Part shown: one piece after another, positions 36,668 to 45,244 of the stretch
How the letters are laid out: every line of letters begins with the position of its first letter
Position numbering within the stretch: the stretch's first letter is position 1
Assembly: GCF_001277295.1 (NCBI RefSeq)
Contig: NZ_CP011457.1
Coordinates: forward strand, 12,598-76,597
Direction of reading: 5' to 3'
DNA length: 64,000 nt
DNA from: Anabaena sp. WA102
Lineage (GTDB): Bacteria; Cyanobacteriota; Cyanobacteriia; Cyanobacteriales; Nostocaceae
Position numbers and translations under genes: made by a program
Notes under the pieces: model-generated
Told to the model about the DNA's origin: nothing
What the model saw: the letters and a program-made list of their open reading frames with translations, nothing else
Database searches by the model: none

Positions 36668-36793
36668 CCTTTCAAGGTGGTGAAATTTTGAACGAAGATT
36701 GGTTGTTTCAACCTTCAAAAAACCCAAAATATGAGCGGAAGATTCAAGATGATAGTAATGAAATGACGTATTTCCGTTAGTCACCTTGAAAGG
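36668..36793. promoter_or_regulatory. Inverted repeats upstream of parA, candidate parS/operator
   Basis: CCTTTCAAGGTG at 36668-36679 and its exact complement CACCTTGAAAGG at 36782-36793, about 103 bases apart, lie in the gap between parA and the divergent adenine deaminase gene. Each copy is itself nearly palindromic (CCTT-NN-AAGG). Position and symmetry suit a ParB centromere site or a ParA/ParB autoregulatory operator. Confidence 0.5.
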
Positions 36794-36909
36794 ACTATAT
36801 TTGAGAGTCAGGGAAAATCAGGGGTAATTTATTAACAAAATCCTGACTTTATTATTGCATTTTTTTGTCATAAAAACTCTACCTTTAGTTATTGTTTAAG
36901 GATAAAATT

Positions 36910-38538
36910 ATGAATAACTTAACACTCTCTGGCAACATTGTTGATGTTCTCCACCGCACCATTTTTCCCGGTACTATTCACATCACAGATGGACGGATTC
37001 AAACCATAGTTCGGGACCAGGGGCAATACTCAGAATATATCCTTCCCGGTTTTATTGATGCTCATGTTCATATCGAAAGCTCCATGCTTGTGCCTAGTGA
37101 ATTTGCTAGATTAGCGACGGTGCATGGTACAGTGGCAACTGTCTCTGACCCTCACGAAATCGCCAATGTATTGGGTTTGGCAGGTGTGGAATTTATGGTA
37201 GACAATGCCGCCCAGACTCCCTTGAAAATAGCCTTTGGTTTTCCTGCTTGTGTCCCCGCTACCGAGTTTGAAACTGCCGGGGCAAAACTGACGGTAAACG
37301 ATTTCCGTCAACTGGTTAAACATGGGATTTCTTATCTGAGTGAGGTGATGAATGTACCGGGGGTTTTGGCAGATAGTCCAGAAATGATGGACAAAATTCA
37401 CCTAGCGCAAGGTTTGGGACTACCCATTGATGGTCACGCACCGGGGTTATCTGGGACAGGATTACGTAAATACATGGATGCTAAAATCACTACAGACCAT
37501 GAATGTTCCACACTGAACGAAGCTGTAGAGAAATTAACATTGGGAATGAAGATACAGATTAGGGAGGGTTCAGCAGCTAAAAACTTTGATGCCCTACACA
37601 GTTTGATTGATTCTTACCCTGAACAATGTATGTTTTGTAGTGATGATAAACACCCTGATGATTTAGTTAATGGTCATATAAATCTACTGGTAAAACGGGC
37701 TGTGGCATTAGGTCACGATGTGATGAATGTCCTGCAAATTGCCTGTGTGAACCCTGTCAAACATTACAATTTGGATGTGGGATTACTACAAGTTGGGGAC
37801 AGTGCAGATTTGATTGTTGTTGATAATTTACAAGATTTCACGGTGTTGGCTACTTATTGTCAAGGTGTTTTAACAGCAAAAACCGGGTCAACTTTATTAC
37901 CATCAGTTCCTGTCAAACCTATCAATAAATTTATCACTACTCCAAAAACACCGGGGGACTTTGCAATTCCCGCTAGGGGTTCAACAGTCAGAGTGATCAC
38001 CGTTACCGATGGACAATTAATCACAGGGGAAAAGTGTGTACCAGCACATATTGAAAACGGTGAGGTTATAGCTGACTTAGAGCAAGATATCCTGAAAATT
38101 ACGGTTGTTAATCGGTATCAAGACACACAGCCGACGGTGGCATTAGTGCAGAATTTTGGATTGAAACGGGGGGCGATCGCATCGAGTGTGGCGCATGATT
38201 CCCATAATATTGTGGCAGTGGGGACAAGCAACACGGAAATCTGTGCAGCGGTAAATGCGGTAATCTCACATCAAGGTGGTATTGCAGTAGCAGAAGACAA
38301 TGTAGTTCATGTATTACCTTTACCTGTGGCTGGGTTGATGAGTGATAGCGATGGTTATGAGGTAGCAAAACAGTATGCAGAACTTGATAATTGGGCAAAA
38401 CAATTAGGGTCAAAACTGACTGCACCATTCATGACACTTTCATTTATGGCATTGCTGGTGATCCCAGACTTAAAACTCAGTGACCGGGGGTTATTTAGTG
38501 GTAAAGAATTCCGGTTTGTGTCGTTGTGGATTGATTAG
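36910..38538 (+). CDS. ade: Adenine deaminase
   Basis: A 542-residue amidohydrolase. The metal-binding motif is FIDAHVHIESSML, followed by SDPHEIANV, GHAPGLSG, DHECST and CSDDKHPDDL, all features of Ade, which converts adenine to hypoxanthine and ammonia in purine salvage. The C-terminal Ade domain (AVAEDNVVHVLPLPVAGLMSD) is complete. An upstream TTG exists; the ATG at 36910 follows AAGGA and is preferred. A metabolic gene beside a partition locus suggests it is cargo of a mobile replicon. Confidence 0.93.
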   Translation: MNNLTLSGNIVDVLHRTIFPGTIHITDGRIQTIVRDQGQYSEYILPGFIDAHVHIESSMLVPSEFARLATVHGTVATVSDPHEIANVLGLAGVEFMVDNAAQTPLKIAFGFPACVPATEFETAGAKLTVNDFRQLVKHGISYLSEVMNVPGVLADSPEMMDKIHLAQGLGLPIDGHAPGLSGTGLRKYMDAKITTDHECSTLNEAVEKLTLGMKIQIREGSAAKNFDALHSLIDSYPEQCMFCSDDKHPDDLVNGHINLLVKRAVALGHDVMNVLQIACVNPVKHYNLDVGLLQVGDSADLIVVDNLQDFTVLATYCQGVLTAKTGSTLLPSVPVKPINKFITTPKTPGDFAIPARGSTVRVITVTDGQLITGEKCVPAHIENGEVIADLEQDILKITVVNRYQDTQPTVALVQNFGLKRGAIASSVAHDSHNIVAVGTSNTEICAAVNAVISHQGGIAVAEDNVVHVLPLPVAGLMSDSDGYEVAKQYAELDNWAKQLGSKLTAPFMTLSFMALLVIPDLKLSDRGLFSGKEFRFVSLWID

Positions 38539-38679
38539 ATTTTAACTTGCAAAAATCAATATTTTCATAGGGTATAATCGCTGGTTTTAATAACATATTC
38601 AAAATCAAATTTATGCCCAAATTTATGCCAATTTAAAATATTAGGAATAAAATAGAAATTAAGTTTTTAAATTAAAATT

Positions 38680-39507
38680 ATGAATCCAGAACAAGAGGCA
38701 TATCAAATTGAATTTATAGAAGCCATGCCGGGGTTTATTTCAATTGTTGACTTAAATCTGACGTATCTTACGGTTAATAACAAACTATCTGCTTTGTTTA
38801 ACCTAGAGAAAGAGAATATCAAGGGAATGCTGGCGGGTGGAAGTTGCAAAAAGCAAAGTGTGCAAATGCAGCAATTACTTGACTCCCCAGTGGGAACTGA
38901 AATAACTTGGGAGTATTATTTTGAAGGTACTTGTTTAGCTGTTTCGTCTAAACGACACGAGTTTTTTATTGTCAATCAAGCTGTTGATATTACTGAAAGA
39001 AAACACCTAGAGGAAAAACTTAAAGCATCTAATGAGAGAAATGGAATATTACTCAGGGCTATTCCTGAAGCTATTAAGTCAGGGGCGGGAAGACATTCTA
39101 CTGATGAGTTAGAATTTCTTGTTAAATCTTTAACTGAAAATCCCATTGTTGACCGACAATCAATTGAAACATTAATTAGATTAGAAGTTCAAGTTAGGGA
39201 AAATTCTGCCAAACTGCAACAAGTCGAAAAAATGCTTTTATGGGAAGATTCTTCATTGATGAGCAGAGTCAAAGCATTAGAAGTTTATCAACAAAACGAT
39301 GATGAGAACTGGGAACAACTTGCAGAAAGCAGAAATAAAATCAATGATTTATCTAAAATTGTGGGGATTATTACTAGCATCCCTGGTGGGTTAAAATCTT
39401 GGCTAATAGTGTTTATTATCCTCCAAATGACAGGAATCTTTGTTATAGATTTGGGTGTGAGATTATTGAACTTAGAACACTTCATACCCATTGAAAGAAA
39501 ACAGTAA
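38680..39507 (+). CDS. PAS-domain membrane-anchored protein
   Basis: A 275-residue protein with an N-terminal PAS sensor domain (about 10-115: AMPGFISIVDLNLTYLTVNNKLSALFN and a closing VDITERKHLEEKL PAC motif). A long coiled coil follows (about 110-230), then one C-terminal transmembrane segment (about 243-262, WLIVFIILQMTGIFVIDLGV). No kinase or cyclase output domain is present, so it could act as an adaptor or as a truncated sensor. Confidence 0.75.
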   Translation: MNPEQEAYQIEFIEAMPGFISIVDLNLTYLTVNNKLSALFNLEKENIKGMLAGGSCKKQSVQMQQLLDSPVGTEITWEYYFEGTCLAVSSKRHEFFIVNQAVDITERKHLEEKLKASNERNGILLRAIPEAIKSGAGRHSTDELEFLVKSLTENPIVDRQSIETLIRLEVQVRENSAKLQQVEKMLLWEDSSLMSRVKALEVYQQNDDENWEQLAESRNKINDLSKIVGIITSIPGGLKSWLIVFIILQMTGIFVIDLGVRLLNLEHFIPIERKQ

Positions 39508-40020
39508 TTATAGTTTTAAGCTTTTGATTTCGTGGGGTAACATGAATTTATCCTCTTTCCAAAACCCAGACTTTAATTTATAAGCTTTTGCACAGTTTTT
39601 AATGATTCCTGTGTACAAACTTAATTCTCTTGTCGTCGGAAAACTGTAATATTGAAATGGTAAATAATAAGCACACATTCCCGCCAAACACATTTGTAAT
39701 TGAATATTAGTTGATGCTGAAACTGTGCCAACATACCAATCACATAACCACCGATTATATTGATCAAGTTCGTAGGGAATAATTATCAAGGGTTTTCTAG
39801 TGATTAAACTTCCAAGAAACTCTTTAGATTTTATTGCCCATTCCCAATGTTTTAATATTTGGGGGTTATCACTATATTGTCCGGGTTTCTGCATTTCTGG
39901 GGCATCAATCCACCTGGCACGACCATGAAAATCTTGTCCTTCATAATTGAGTTTGAGGGTATCCCCATCAGCAATAAATTTCAGGGTGGGTTTGATTCTT
40001 TGATTTGGTACAATCATCAT
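39508..40020 (-). CDS. Staphylococcal nuclease-like (SNase) protein
   Basis: A 170-residue protein with the SNase pattern: IADGDTLKL, then RARWIDAPEMQKPGQY, the helix KSKEFLGSLI, ELDQYNRWLCDWYV and LCLAGMCAYY. Ca-dependent thermonuclease family. Some usual residues are altered (the DRYGR arginine motif reads DQYNRW). No signal peptide is evident. Activity uncertain. Confidence 0.7.
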   Translation of the reverse strand: MMIVPNQRIKPTLKFIADGDTLKLNYEGQDFHGRARWIDAPEMQKPGQYSDNPQILKHWEWAIKSKEFLGSLITRKPLIIIPYELDQYNRWLCDWYVGTVSASTNIQLQMCLAGMCAYYLPFQYYSFPTTRELSLYTGIIKNCAKAYKLKSGFWKEDKFMLPHEIKSLKL

Positions 40021-40078
40021 CTTTTTCTAACATTATAACATAAATAAAATTATTTGGGGACTAAGTTTATTTGGGTTA

Positions 40079-40419
40079 TTGAGTATTGTATCTTGTCAGG
40101 AAATTCCATCAAATAGCGCAATTTATACGGTAACAGATGTGGACAATAATTTAATTTTAACTATTAATAATCATCAAGAACTCAAGGTACAATTATGTGG
40201 TGTCTTGACTCAAATAACGGCTACCCTTCGACACCGCTCAGGGCAAGTCGCTCAGGGTGGTCTGGTCAGTATAGCTTGCTTGATTATTCTTACAAGCTCA
40301 GTGGCTTTAGCCCTCAGTTACTGACTATTAATTCCTCACCTCTAATTATGTTGTTTAAAAATCAACAAGCCAAACTATTACCACAGTTATCTACAGAAAT
40401 CTTAGTACCAGAAGGTTAG
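40079..40419 (+). pseudogene. Degenerate reading frames with inserted short repeat
   Basis: Two overlapping frames (40079-40324, starting MSIVSCQEIPSNSAIYTV, and 40195-40419, ending STEILVPEG) look like the two ends of one small protein, perhaps related to the SNase-like neighbour. Between them lies a Nostoc-type dispersed repeat containing CTTCGACACCGCTCAGGGC (about 40228-40262). Gene identity is uncertain. Confidence 0.35.
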
Positions 40420-40823
40420 TTAACCTCCATCCAAGACTTTAAATACTGTGTAATTTCATCCACAAAATTCTGCGCTCTCTCAAATAAAGCCATTGCTGAC
40501 TCCATATCTGGTTCTAACATTTCTCCATAATCACTTGCTTGTCGTTCATCAAATGCCCGATGAAAACTCCGCGATAACTCCTTAGAAAAAATTCCTGTCT
40601 TCACAAACTCACGATCAAAAAAACTAACTATTCCACTATGTTTAGAACTGCCTAAACCTTTAGTTGCTAAAAGACCCAGTGCCGCATAAAACATTGCATA
40701 ATAAGAGCGATTGATAGTACCACGAAAAGCTGATTGATTGAGTAAAATCTTTGCTTCTCTTAAAGTTTCTTCACTTTCAGATAAACGGTACTCAATTAAT
40801 AACTTTAGTTGCTGATTTATCAT
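40416..40823 (-). CDS. HEPN-domain toxin of MNT/HEPN pair
   Basis: A 135-residue helical protein with RLSESEETLREAKILL and INRSYYAMFYAALGLL, the HEPN core of COG1895-type proteins. It overlaps the upstream nucleotidyltransferase gene by 4 bases, the standard MNT/HEPN toxin-antitoxin arrangement. HEPN proteins in such pairs are RNases neutralised by MNT, in known cases through AMPylation. Confidence 0.85.
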   Translation of the reverse strand: MINQQLKLLIEYRLSESEETLREAKILLNQSAFRGTINRSYYAMFYAALGLLATKGLGSSKHSGIVSFFDREFVKTGIFSKELSRSFHRAFDERQASDYGEMLEPDMESAMALFERAQNFVDEITQYLKSWMEVN

Positions 40824-41140
40824 ATAGCAATACCCTCTTGTAACACCTTAGACAGTAAGGGACTAGCCCCCATAGCTCCCCTTTCTACCTGTGCTTCTGT
40901 GACGACAAAGGTGGAAATAACTAGATCATATTTAAAACCTACTTCCCACGCCAAATCACTAATTTTTTCTCGGCATGATCTATCTAATTCAGTAATTTTA
41001 ATAAACACATCTAAATCTGATTCTTCTGTAGCATCACCCCGCGCTCTTGAACCAAATACCCGTAAATCCAAAATGGGAATTATCGCTTCTAGTCGAGAGC
41101 GAAACTCTGAAACAATTTTTCGATCACTATCCTGTATCAT
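40820..41140 (-). CDS. MNT-family minimal nucleotidyltransferase antitoxin
   Basis: A 106-residue nucleotidyltransferase with GSRARGDATEESDLDVFI, the complete catalytic loop. It is the upstream partner of the HEPN gene and overlaps it by 4 bases. Probably the antitoxin. Confidence 0.88.
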   Translation of the reverse strand: MIQDSDRKIVSEFRSRLEAIIPILDLRVFGSRARGDATEESDLDVFIKITELDRSCREKISDLAWEVGFKYDLVISTFVVTEAQVERGAMGASPLLSKVLQEGIAI

Positions 41141-41274
41141 TTCTATTCCTCTAAAGAAAAACCAATCTTTGCTAAATGTTCCTTAATCTTTCTATTTAAA
41201 TAATAAAGCAATTCCTGTTTGTTTAGAACCGGGATTTAATTTAAGTTCTAAATCTTGAACAAATCCCTATAATT

Positions 41275-41682
41275 TCATAACTCCATCTCCCAATCCTCAT
41301 ATTGTAACTCTTCTATTCGGCTAAACTCTCCCACATTATGAGTCACCAAAACTAAATTATTAGCAATAGCGATTGCAGCAATTTGTAAATCATAAACTCC
41401 TATTGGTGTTCCCTTTTTCTTCAAATCAGAACGAATATAAGCACAAACTTTTGCTGCATCTTTATCAAAACTAAGAATTCTAAACTGACTCAGAAAACGC
41501 TCTGATTTCTTGATATTACTCTCTATTTTTTGGCTACAAAAAGCTCCATAAAAAAGTTCAAATGCAACTACTGTAGACAAATTAATATTCTCAGGGCTTT
41601 GTTCTGACAATTTTTGAACAACTAACTGATTGCTATTATTAAGCAACTTGATGCAAACATTAGTATCAAGTAAATATGTCAT
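41275..41682 (-). CDS. vapC: VapC-type PIN toxin
   Basis: A 135-residue PIN-domain ribonuclease: LLDTNVCIKLLN carries the first Asp, STVVAFELFYGA the Glu, and GVYDLQIAAIAIANNLVLVTHN the C-terminal Asp and Asn. It overlaps the upstream antitoxin by 4 bases. Expected target is tRNA or rRNA, by family. Confidence 0.9.
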   Translation of the reverse strand: MTYLLDTNVCIKLLNNSNQLVVQKLSEQSPENINLSTVVAFELFYGAFCSQKIESNIKKSERFLSQFRILSFDKDAAKVCAYIRSDLKKKGTPIGVYDLQIAAIAIANNLVLVTHNVGEFSRIEELQYEDWEMEL

Positions 41683-41936
41683 AACAAAAAATCTCTCTCC
41701 TGCGCTTCTGCTTGATGCTCCCTAACCAGTGGTTCTCCTTCCCATCCACCAATAACTTCCTCAAAAAAACCAGGAAACCAGCCCCTATTTTCAGGCGTAA
41801 TTATAGGTGTATTTTCCGTGACATCTTCAAGAATAGATGTGATTTCTTCTTCTAAAGTCCGTTGATGACTTTGAGCAAGATATTTGAGTTTTTCAAGAAC
41901 GATAGGATTAAGCTTTTGCAAAATAACTGGAGTCAT
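41679..41936 (-). CDS. vapB: VapB/FitA-like antitoxin
   Basis: An 85-residue protein with an N-terminal ribbon-helix-helix-like part (MTPVILQKLNPIVLEKLKYLAQSHQRTLEEEITSIL) and an acidic, flexible C-terminus that would bind the PIN toxin. The ATGA overlap with vapC couples translation. Confidence 0.82.
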   Translation of the reverse strand: MTPVILQKLNPIVLEKLKYLAQSHQRTLEEEITSILEDVTENTPIITPENRGWFPGFFEEVIGGWEGEPLVREHQAEAQERDFLL

Positions 41937-42114
41937 AAAACCTATAAAGTAAAACCAACATTAGCTAACTATATTTTAATCTCCTCATCCAATAATTGCA
42001 TCTCTCGCACTCACCTAATATCATTGCACTCATTCTGTCCTCAAAGCTCTCCTCCAATGACCAGCAACCATCTTTAATAACGTAGTAATTGATACAATCA
42101 TTATAGTTAAATGG

Positions 42115-42142
42115 AAAAAGCCGGGATAAACCCAGCCTATTT
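42115..42142 (-). terminator. Rho-independent terminator after first cassette gene
   Basis: On the minus strand a GC-rich stem (GGCTGGG / CCCGGCT with short loop) followed by TTTTT, 6 bases after the stop of the gene at 42148-42423. It marks the downstream end of the cassette array. Confidence 0.7.
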
Positions 42143-42147
42143 ATTAT

Positions 42148-42423
42148 TTAATTGCCATAGATATCACCTTCTGGAATGAATTCATCATCAACAGGGGAAT
42201 TACCATTAACAGTGAAAGTCTCTACTGGTTTGGATTTATCAAGCAATTTTCTGTATTCTTCTCTGACAGCTTCCCGACATTTATCTTGGAGAAGTTGAGT
42301 ACACATATCCTCGTTTTCTCCTTCTGATATTGAAGCCCAGAGTGAACAGCCTAATGTGGCACTATTAAAGTCACCCAAATTAAACTTTCTTTCGTAGCTG
42401 ACTGCGATAGTTTTGACAAACAT
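42148..42423 (-). CDS. Hypothetical cassette protein (91 aa)
   Basis: Starts MFVKTIAVSYERKFNLGDFNSATL. The N-terminal half looks like a beta-strand pair and the middle is helical (LLQDKCREAVREEYRKLLDK), with an acidic end. This resembles small phage/plasmid proteins often found near recombination genes, but I cannot name a family. The array octamer GCTATCGC lies 42 nt upstream (42466-42473). It is the last gene of the minus-strand cassette array. Confidence 0.6.
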   Translation of the reverse strand: MFVKTIAVSYERKFNLGDFNSATLGCSLWASISEGENEDMCTQLLQDKCREAVREEYRKLLDKSKPVETFTVNGNSPVDDEFIPEGDIYGN

Positions 42424-42478
42424 TTTAACCCCTATTTTTTATTCAAAAGTAACCAAATTCATTAAGCGATAGCATTAA

Positions 42479-42775
42479 TCACTTTTTCCAGTTGTCGGGG
42501 TTTTCAGGGGATGCCAGGGTTTCTTCATATTCCGAATTAATGAATGCTAAATTAAACTGTTCTTTAGCTATTAATAATCCCAAGTTTTCAAACTTTGCAT
42601 AGGCTTCTTCATCCCATATTGGTGCAGTTGCAATTGCTTCCAACAACCTTGAATTATAATCTGTCAATACCCCATGATTATCCAATAATTCAATCACCTC
42701 TAATAACCGTTGCTTTGGTGGTTTTGGACGATCAGGTAATAATGCTTTCGGGGTAAATCCTGTTAACAGTTTCAT
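42479..42775 (-). CDS. Hypothetical cassette protein (98 aa)
   Basis: The start at 42775 (MKLLTGFTPKALLPDRPKPPKQR) is preceded by TTAGGAG; the open frame extends into the leader, where the box variant is read as protein, so the upstream part is rejected. A mostly helical acidic protein with a Pro/Lys-rich N-terminus. A degenerate box (ACATGACAACATT) lies upstream near 42805. No family recognised. Confidence 0.6.
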   Translation of the reverse strand: MKLLTGFTPKALLPDRPKPPKQRLLEVIELLDNHGVLTDYNSRLLEAIATAPIWDEEAYAKFENLGLLIAKEQFNLAFINSEYEETLASPENPDNWKK

Positions 42776-42896
42776 TTGGTAAACTCCTAAAGAATTATAT
42801 TCTAAACATGACAACATTAATAGGCTGGGAAACCCCAACCCGATTAATTACTGATAAACTTCTAAAAAGACCCAGAAATAAACCTGAATCAAATAA

Positions 42897-43262
42897 CTAG
42901 ATAAAAGATGTTTTCTTATTAGCAAGTTCAATTAATTCATCTACAAATTTACATAAAGTTTCCATATCATCATTTGGAGCTTTACGAACTTGTATAAACG
43001 TTTCATCTAAATCTGGTTTATCACCATCTCCCATCAGTCCGGGGTCAAACAAGATATGAACCAATGCTACCTTAGTGTTCTTAGCCCATCTGGTAACTTG
43101 AATTTCATAATGTCCATATAATCCATCATCATAGCGAGGGTCTTTACATATAAACATGGAACTTTCTAAAAAGTCTATAAACTTCCCATCCGGTGAAATC
43201 CAGGTTCTTTTTTCCATTTTATTAATATCAAACAGTTCTGCGTACATTTCTAATTTCTCCAT
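42897..43262 (-). CDS. Hypothetical cassette protein (about 121 aa)
   Basis: Starts at MEKLEMYAELF (43262) or five codons later (ATG preceded by GGAG). The array box at 43283-43290 is only 20 nt upstream; if read in frame it encodes MLSL, which wrongly extends the open frame. The middle part HYEIQVTRWAKNTKVALVHILFDP suggests a beta-rich fold. Function unknown. Confidence 0.6.
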   Translation of the reverse strand: MEKLEMYAELFDINKMEKRTWISPDGKFIDFLESSMFICKDPRYDDGLYGHYEIQVTRWAKNTKVALVHILFDPGLMGDGDKPDLDETFIQVRKAPNDDMETLCKFVDELIELANKKTSFI

Positions 43263-43292
43263 ATAGTCAACAGCCCCAATAAGCGATAGCAT

Positions 43293-43328
43293 TAAAAAAG
43301 TCAGCAATACCCTTATGTATTGCCAACT
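43293..43328 (-). terminator. Rho-independent terminator
   Basis: Minus strand: GGCAATACATAAGGGTATTGCT hairpin-like stem followed by TTTTTT, at the end of the 43334-43612 gene and running straight into the next gene's box (43283-43290). Confidence 0.7.
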
Positions 43329-43333
43329 AATTG

Positions 43334-43612
43334 TTAGAAATTGTCTGGATCATTCCAACCAGGAGGATTCAATACCAAAGTTGGTTCAAAAATAACATTT
43401 GCTCCATAATCTCTAACAAGGTCATCACAGTTTCTGAGAGATTGAATCAAACAACTGTCGAAATCTGGAGTACAAGCATTACCATCAAATATATAGAAAT
43501 CAGGATGCGAGGAAAGACTAACTTCGGAAGCATATCGTTGTTCAATCCACGTAGGATGATTTTCATAAATTTCGATTTGGAATCCTTGATAATGAACTAT
43601 CATGTTATTCAT
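43334..43612 (-). CDS. Hypothetical cassette protein (92 aa)
   Basis: The start at 43612 (MNNMIVHYQGFQIEIYENHP) follows GAGGACACCC; box at 43651-43658, 38 nt upstream. Beta-rich beginning, ending PPGWNDPDNF. No family recognised. Confidence 0.6.
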   Translation of the reverse strand: MNNMIVHYQGFQIEIYENHPTWIEQRYASEVSLSSHPDFYIFDGNACTPDFDSCLIQSLRNCDDLVRDYGANVIFEPTLVLNPPGWNDPDNF

Positions 43613-43668
43613 GGGTGTCCTCGCAATTAATAAAAAACCAACACCTCTGCGCGATAGCGTCCCCACAG

Positions 43669-43699
43669 AAAAAAAAGAGTCAGAATTACTCCTGACTCG
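43669..43699 (-). terminator. Rho-independent terminator
   Basis: Minus strand: CGAGTCAGGAG / TTCTGACTC stem followed by eight T residues, after the stop of the 43708-44157 gene and immediately before the next box (43651-43658). Confidence 0.8.
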
Positions 43700-43707
43700 T
43701 GGTAAAC

Positions 43708-44157
43708 TTAATAAGCGTTAAGCATTTGACTAACTAAACTAGGATTAAACTCAGCAAGTCTTTCTACAAAAAATGCCGACTGTTTAATCTTTTCTTCCTT
43801 GGGTAGTTTCATCAACTCCTGAATTATCAAACTGATTGCACGACGTTCAGCTTTATAATCCTCGAACTGAGAAAGCCATACCCAATTAATTCCTGAACTT
43901 GAAAAATGCTGAACAATAATATCTGTGTCGGTAACTTCTCGAAGCACGTCCCTAGTTTTGTTCTCACCTTTCTCATCTTGAAATTCCTCAGTAACTAATG
44001 TCTTAGTTTTGTAAAGAATTTCATAAACTTTTCCAAGCTCATTATCATCTTCGGAAAAGATTTTGATAAGTTCATATCCATGAGTTTCCAAAATCGCACT
44101 CAAATATTGAAAGAATTGCTCATCTCTCTCTTTCAGTTTTTTCTTAGATTTCAACAT
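43708..44157 (-). CDS. Hypothetical cassette protein (149 aa)
   Basis: The start at 44157 (MLKSKKKLKERDEQFFQYL) is preceded by GGGAGG and overlaps the upstream stop (TAATG), so this gene and the next upstream are one of the few two-gene units in the array. Helical, charged protein ending FVERLAEFNPSLVSQMLNAY. No family recognised. Confidence 0.65.
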   Translation of the reverse strand: MLKSKKKLKERDEQFFQYLSAILETHGYELIKIFSEDDNELGKVYEILYKTKTLVTEEFQDEKGENKTRDVLREVTDTDIIVQHFSSSGINWVWLSQFEDYKAERRAISLIIQELMKLPKEEKIKQSAFFVERLAEFNPSLVSQMLNAY

Positions 44158-44366
44158 TACAAAACCTCCCCAATCATCCAAGCCTGAAAAGCAACACTAG
44201 ACCAATCGGGTCTTAATATTTCAAAGAGTTCATTAGCTTTCACTGCTAACTCATTTTGTTGATGAATGATATTAATTAACTGAGAACAAACGGAGTCTAA
44301 TTCCTCAAAAGTACCAATACCATCATTGATTTTGGTTTCTAATTCGTTCAGGATATTTGGGTTCAT
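44157..44366 (-). CDS. Hypothetical cassette protein (69 aa)
   Basis: The start at 44366 (MNPNILNELETKINDGIGTF) is preceded by AAAGGTAATT. Box at 44398-44405, 31 nt upstream. All-helical, translation coupled to the downstream 149-residue protein. No family recognised. Confidence 0.6.
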   Translation of the reverse strand: MNPNILNELETKINDGIGTFEELDSVCSQLINIIHQQNELAVKANELFEILRPDWSSVAFQAWMIGEVL

Positions 44367-44438
44367 AATTACCTTTAAAAAACACCAAAACCCTGAAGCG
44401 ATAGCGCCCAAAGCAAAGAATACTCTGGGCATTTGTAT

Positions 44439-45137
44439 TTAGATAACTTCAACCCCAAATGACAGGGTTTTCACAAACTCATTAAACCGACATTCCCGGA
44501 TTTTCTTTGTCCATAGTTTGCGATCGCCATCCCAATGAAACCTAGCATTACTAGCCAAACTACGAGTTTCATATTCAACCAATGCCTTCAACTCAATCAT
44601 CGGTGACTGGGAAACCCTAATAGCCTGATTCACTATTTCTGGTAATATCTGTTTACGCCGATTAAAGCATTCCACCAATAACCGGACATCATCACCTGTA
44701 CGGTGAACAGTGCTAATGCCAATACCCATGAATAAAGCTAAATCAGTAAGTTTGTAGCTGTCATTTTTAGCAGGATAACCCCAATCAAAATCCTTCATGG
44801 CACATAACCAATTGAGGTTTGTATTCAATAATTTATCTACCAGGGGTGCATCAAATTCAGCATTAAAAGCGATCGCATAATCAGCAGCATTAGCCATTTT
44901 CTTGAGCGTTCCCACAAATATTGGTGCAATCCATCCAGGAGCATTCAATGTCAACTCTGGACTAATACCATTCACAAACTCTGCGGGGTTTTCTGTCACT
45001 GGTAACACTGTGGAAATACTACAAATCGCCCCGGTTTCCCTGATATTCTCACCAACTTGATACAAAGTTCCTGCAATCTCACATACCTTTGCATCATTAA
45101 TATCTGTGGTTTCGGTGTCAATAATTAATAGTTTCAT
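44439..45137 (-). CDS. DnaQ-like DEDD 3'-5' exonuclease
   Basis: A 232-residue exonuclease: Exo I IIDTETTDI, Exo II FNAEFDAPLV and Exo III HRTGDDVRLL, i.e. D-E-D plus His-Asp of the DEDDh class. A C-terminal extension (about 170-232) has a WDGDRKLWTKKI segment. Expected to trim single-stranded DNA or RNA 3' ends. Box at 45174-45181, 36 nt upstream. One of the few array genes with a clear function, pointing to nucleic-acid metabolism. Confidence 0.85.
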   Translation of the reverse strand: MKLLIIDTETTDINDAKVCEIAGTLYQVGENIRETGAICSISTVLPVTENPAEFVNGISPELTLNAPGWIAPIFVGTLKKMANAADYAIAFNAEFDAPLVDKLLNTNLNWLCAMKDFDWGYPAKNDSYKLTDLALFMGIGISTVHRTGDDVRLLVECFNRRKQILPEIVNQAIRVSQSPMIELKALVEYETRSLASNARFHWDGDRKLWTKKIRECRFNEFVKTLSFGVEVI

Positions 45138-45187
45138 TTTGTTGTCTGTTGTTTAAATAGTCACTTTTTATAGGCGATAGCACTCCT

Positions 45188-45221
45188 TAAAAAAAAGACC
45201 CAAGGTTTCCCCTGAGTCCTT
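45188..45221 (-). terminator. Rho-independent terminator
   Basis: Minus strand: AAGGACTCAGGGG / CCTTGGGTCTT stem and a run of T residues, between the 45245 gene end and the box of the exonuclease gene. Confidence 0.75.
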
Positions 45222-45244
45222 AATTTTCCGTGAATCCTTAATGA

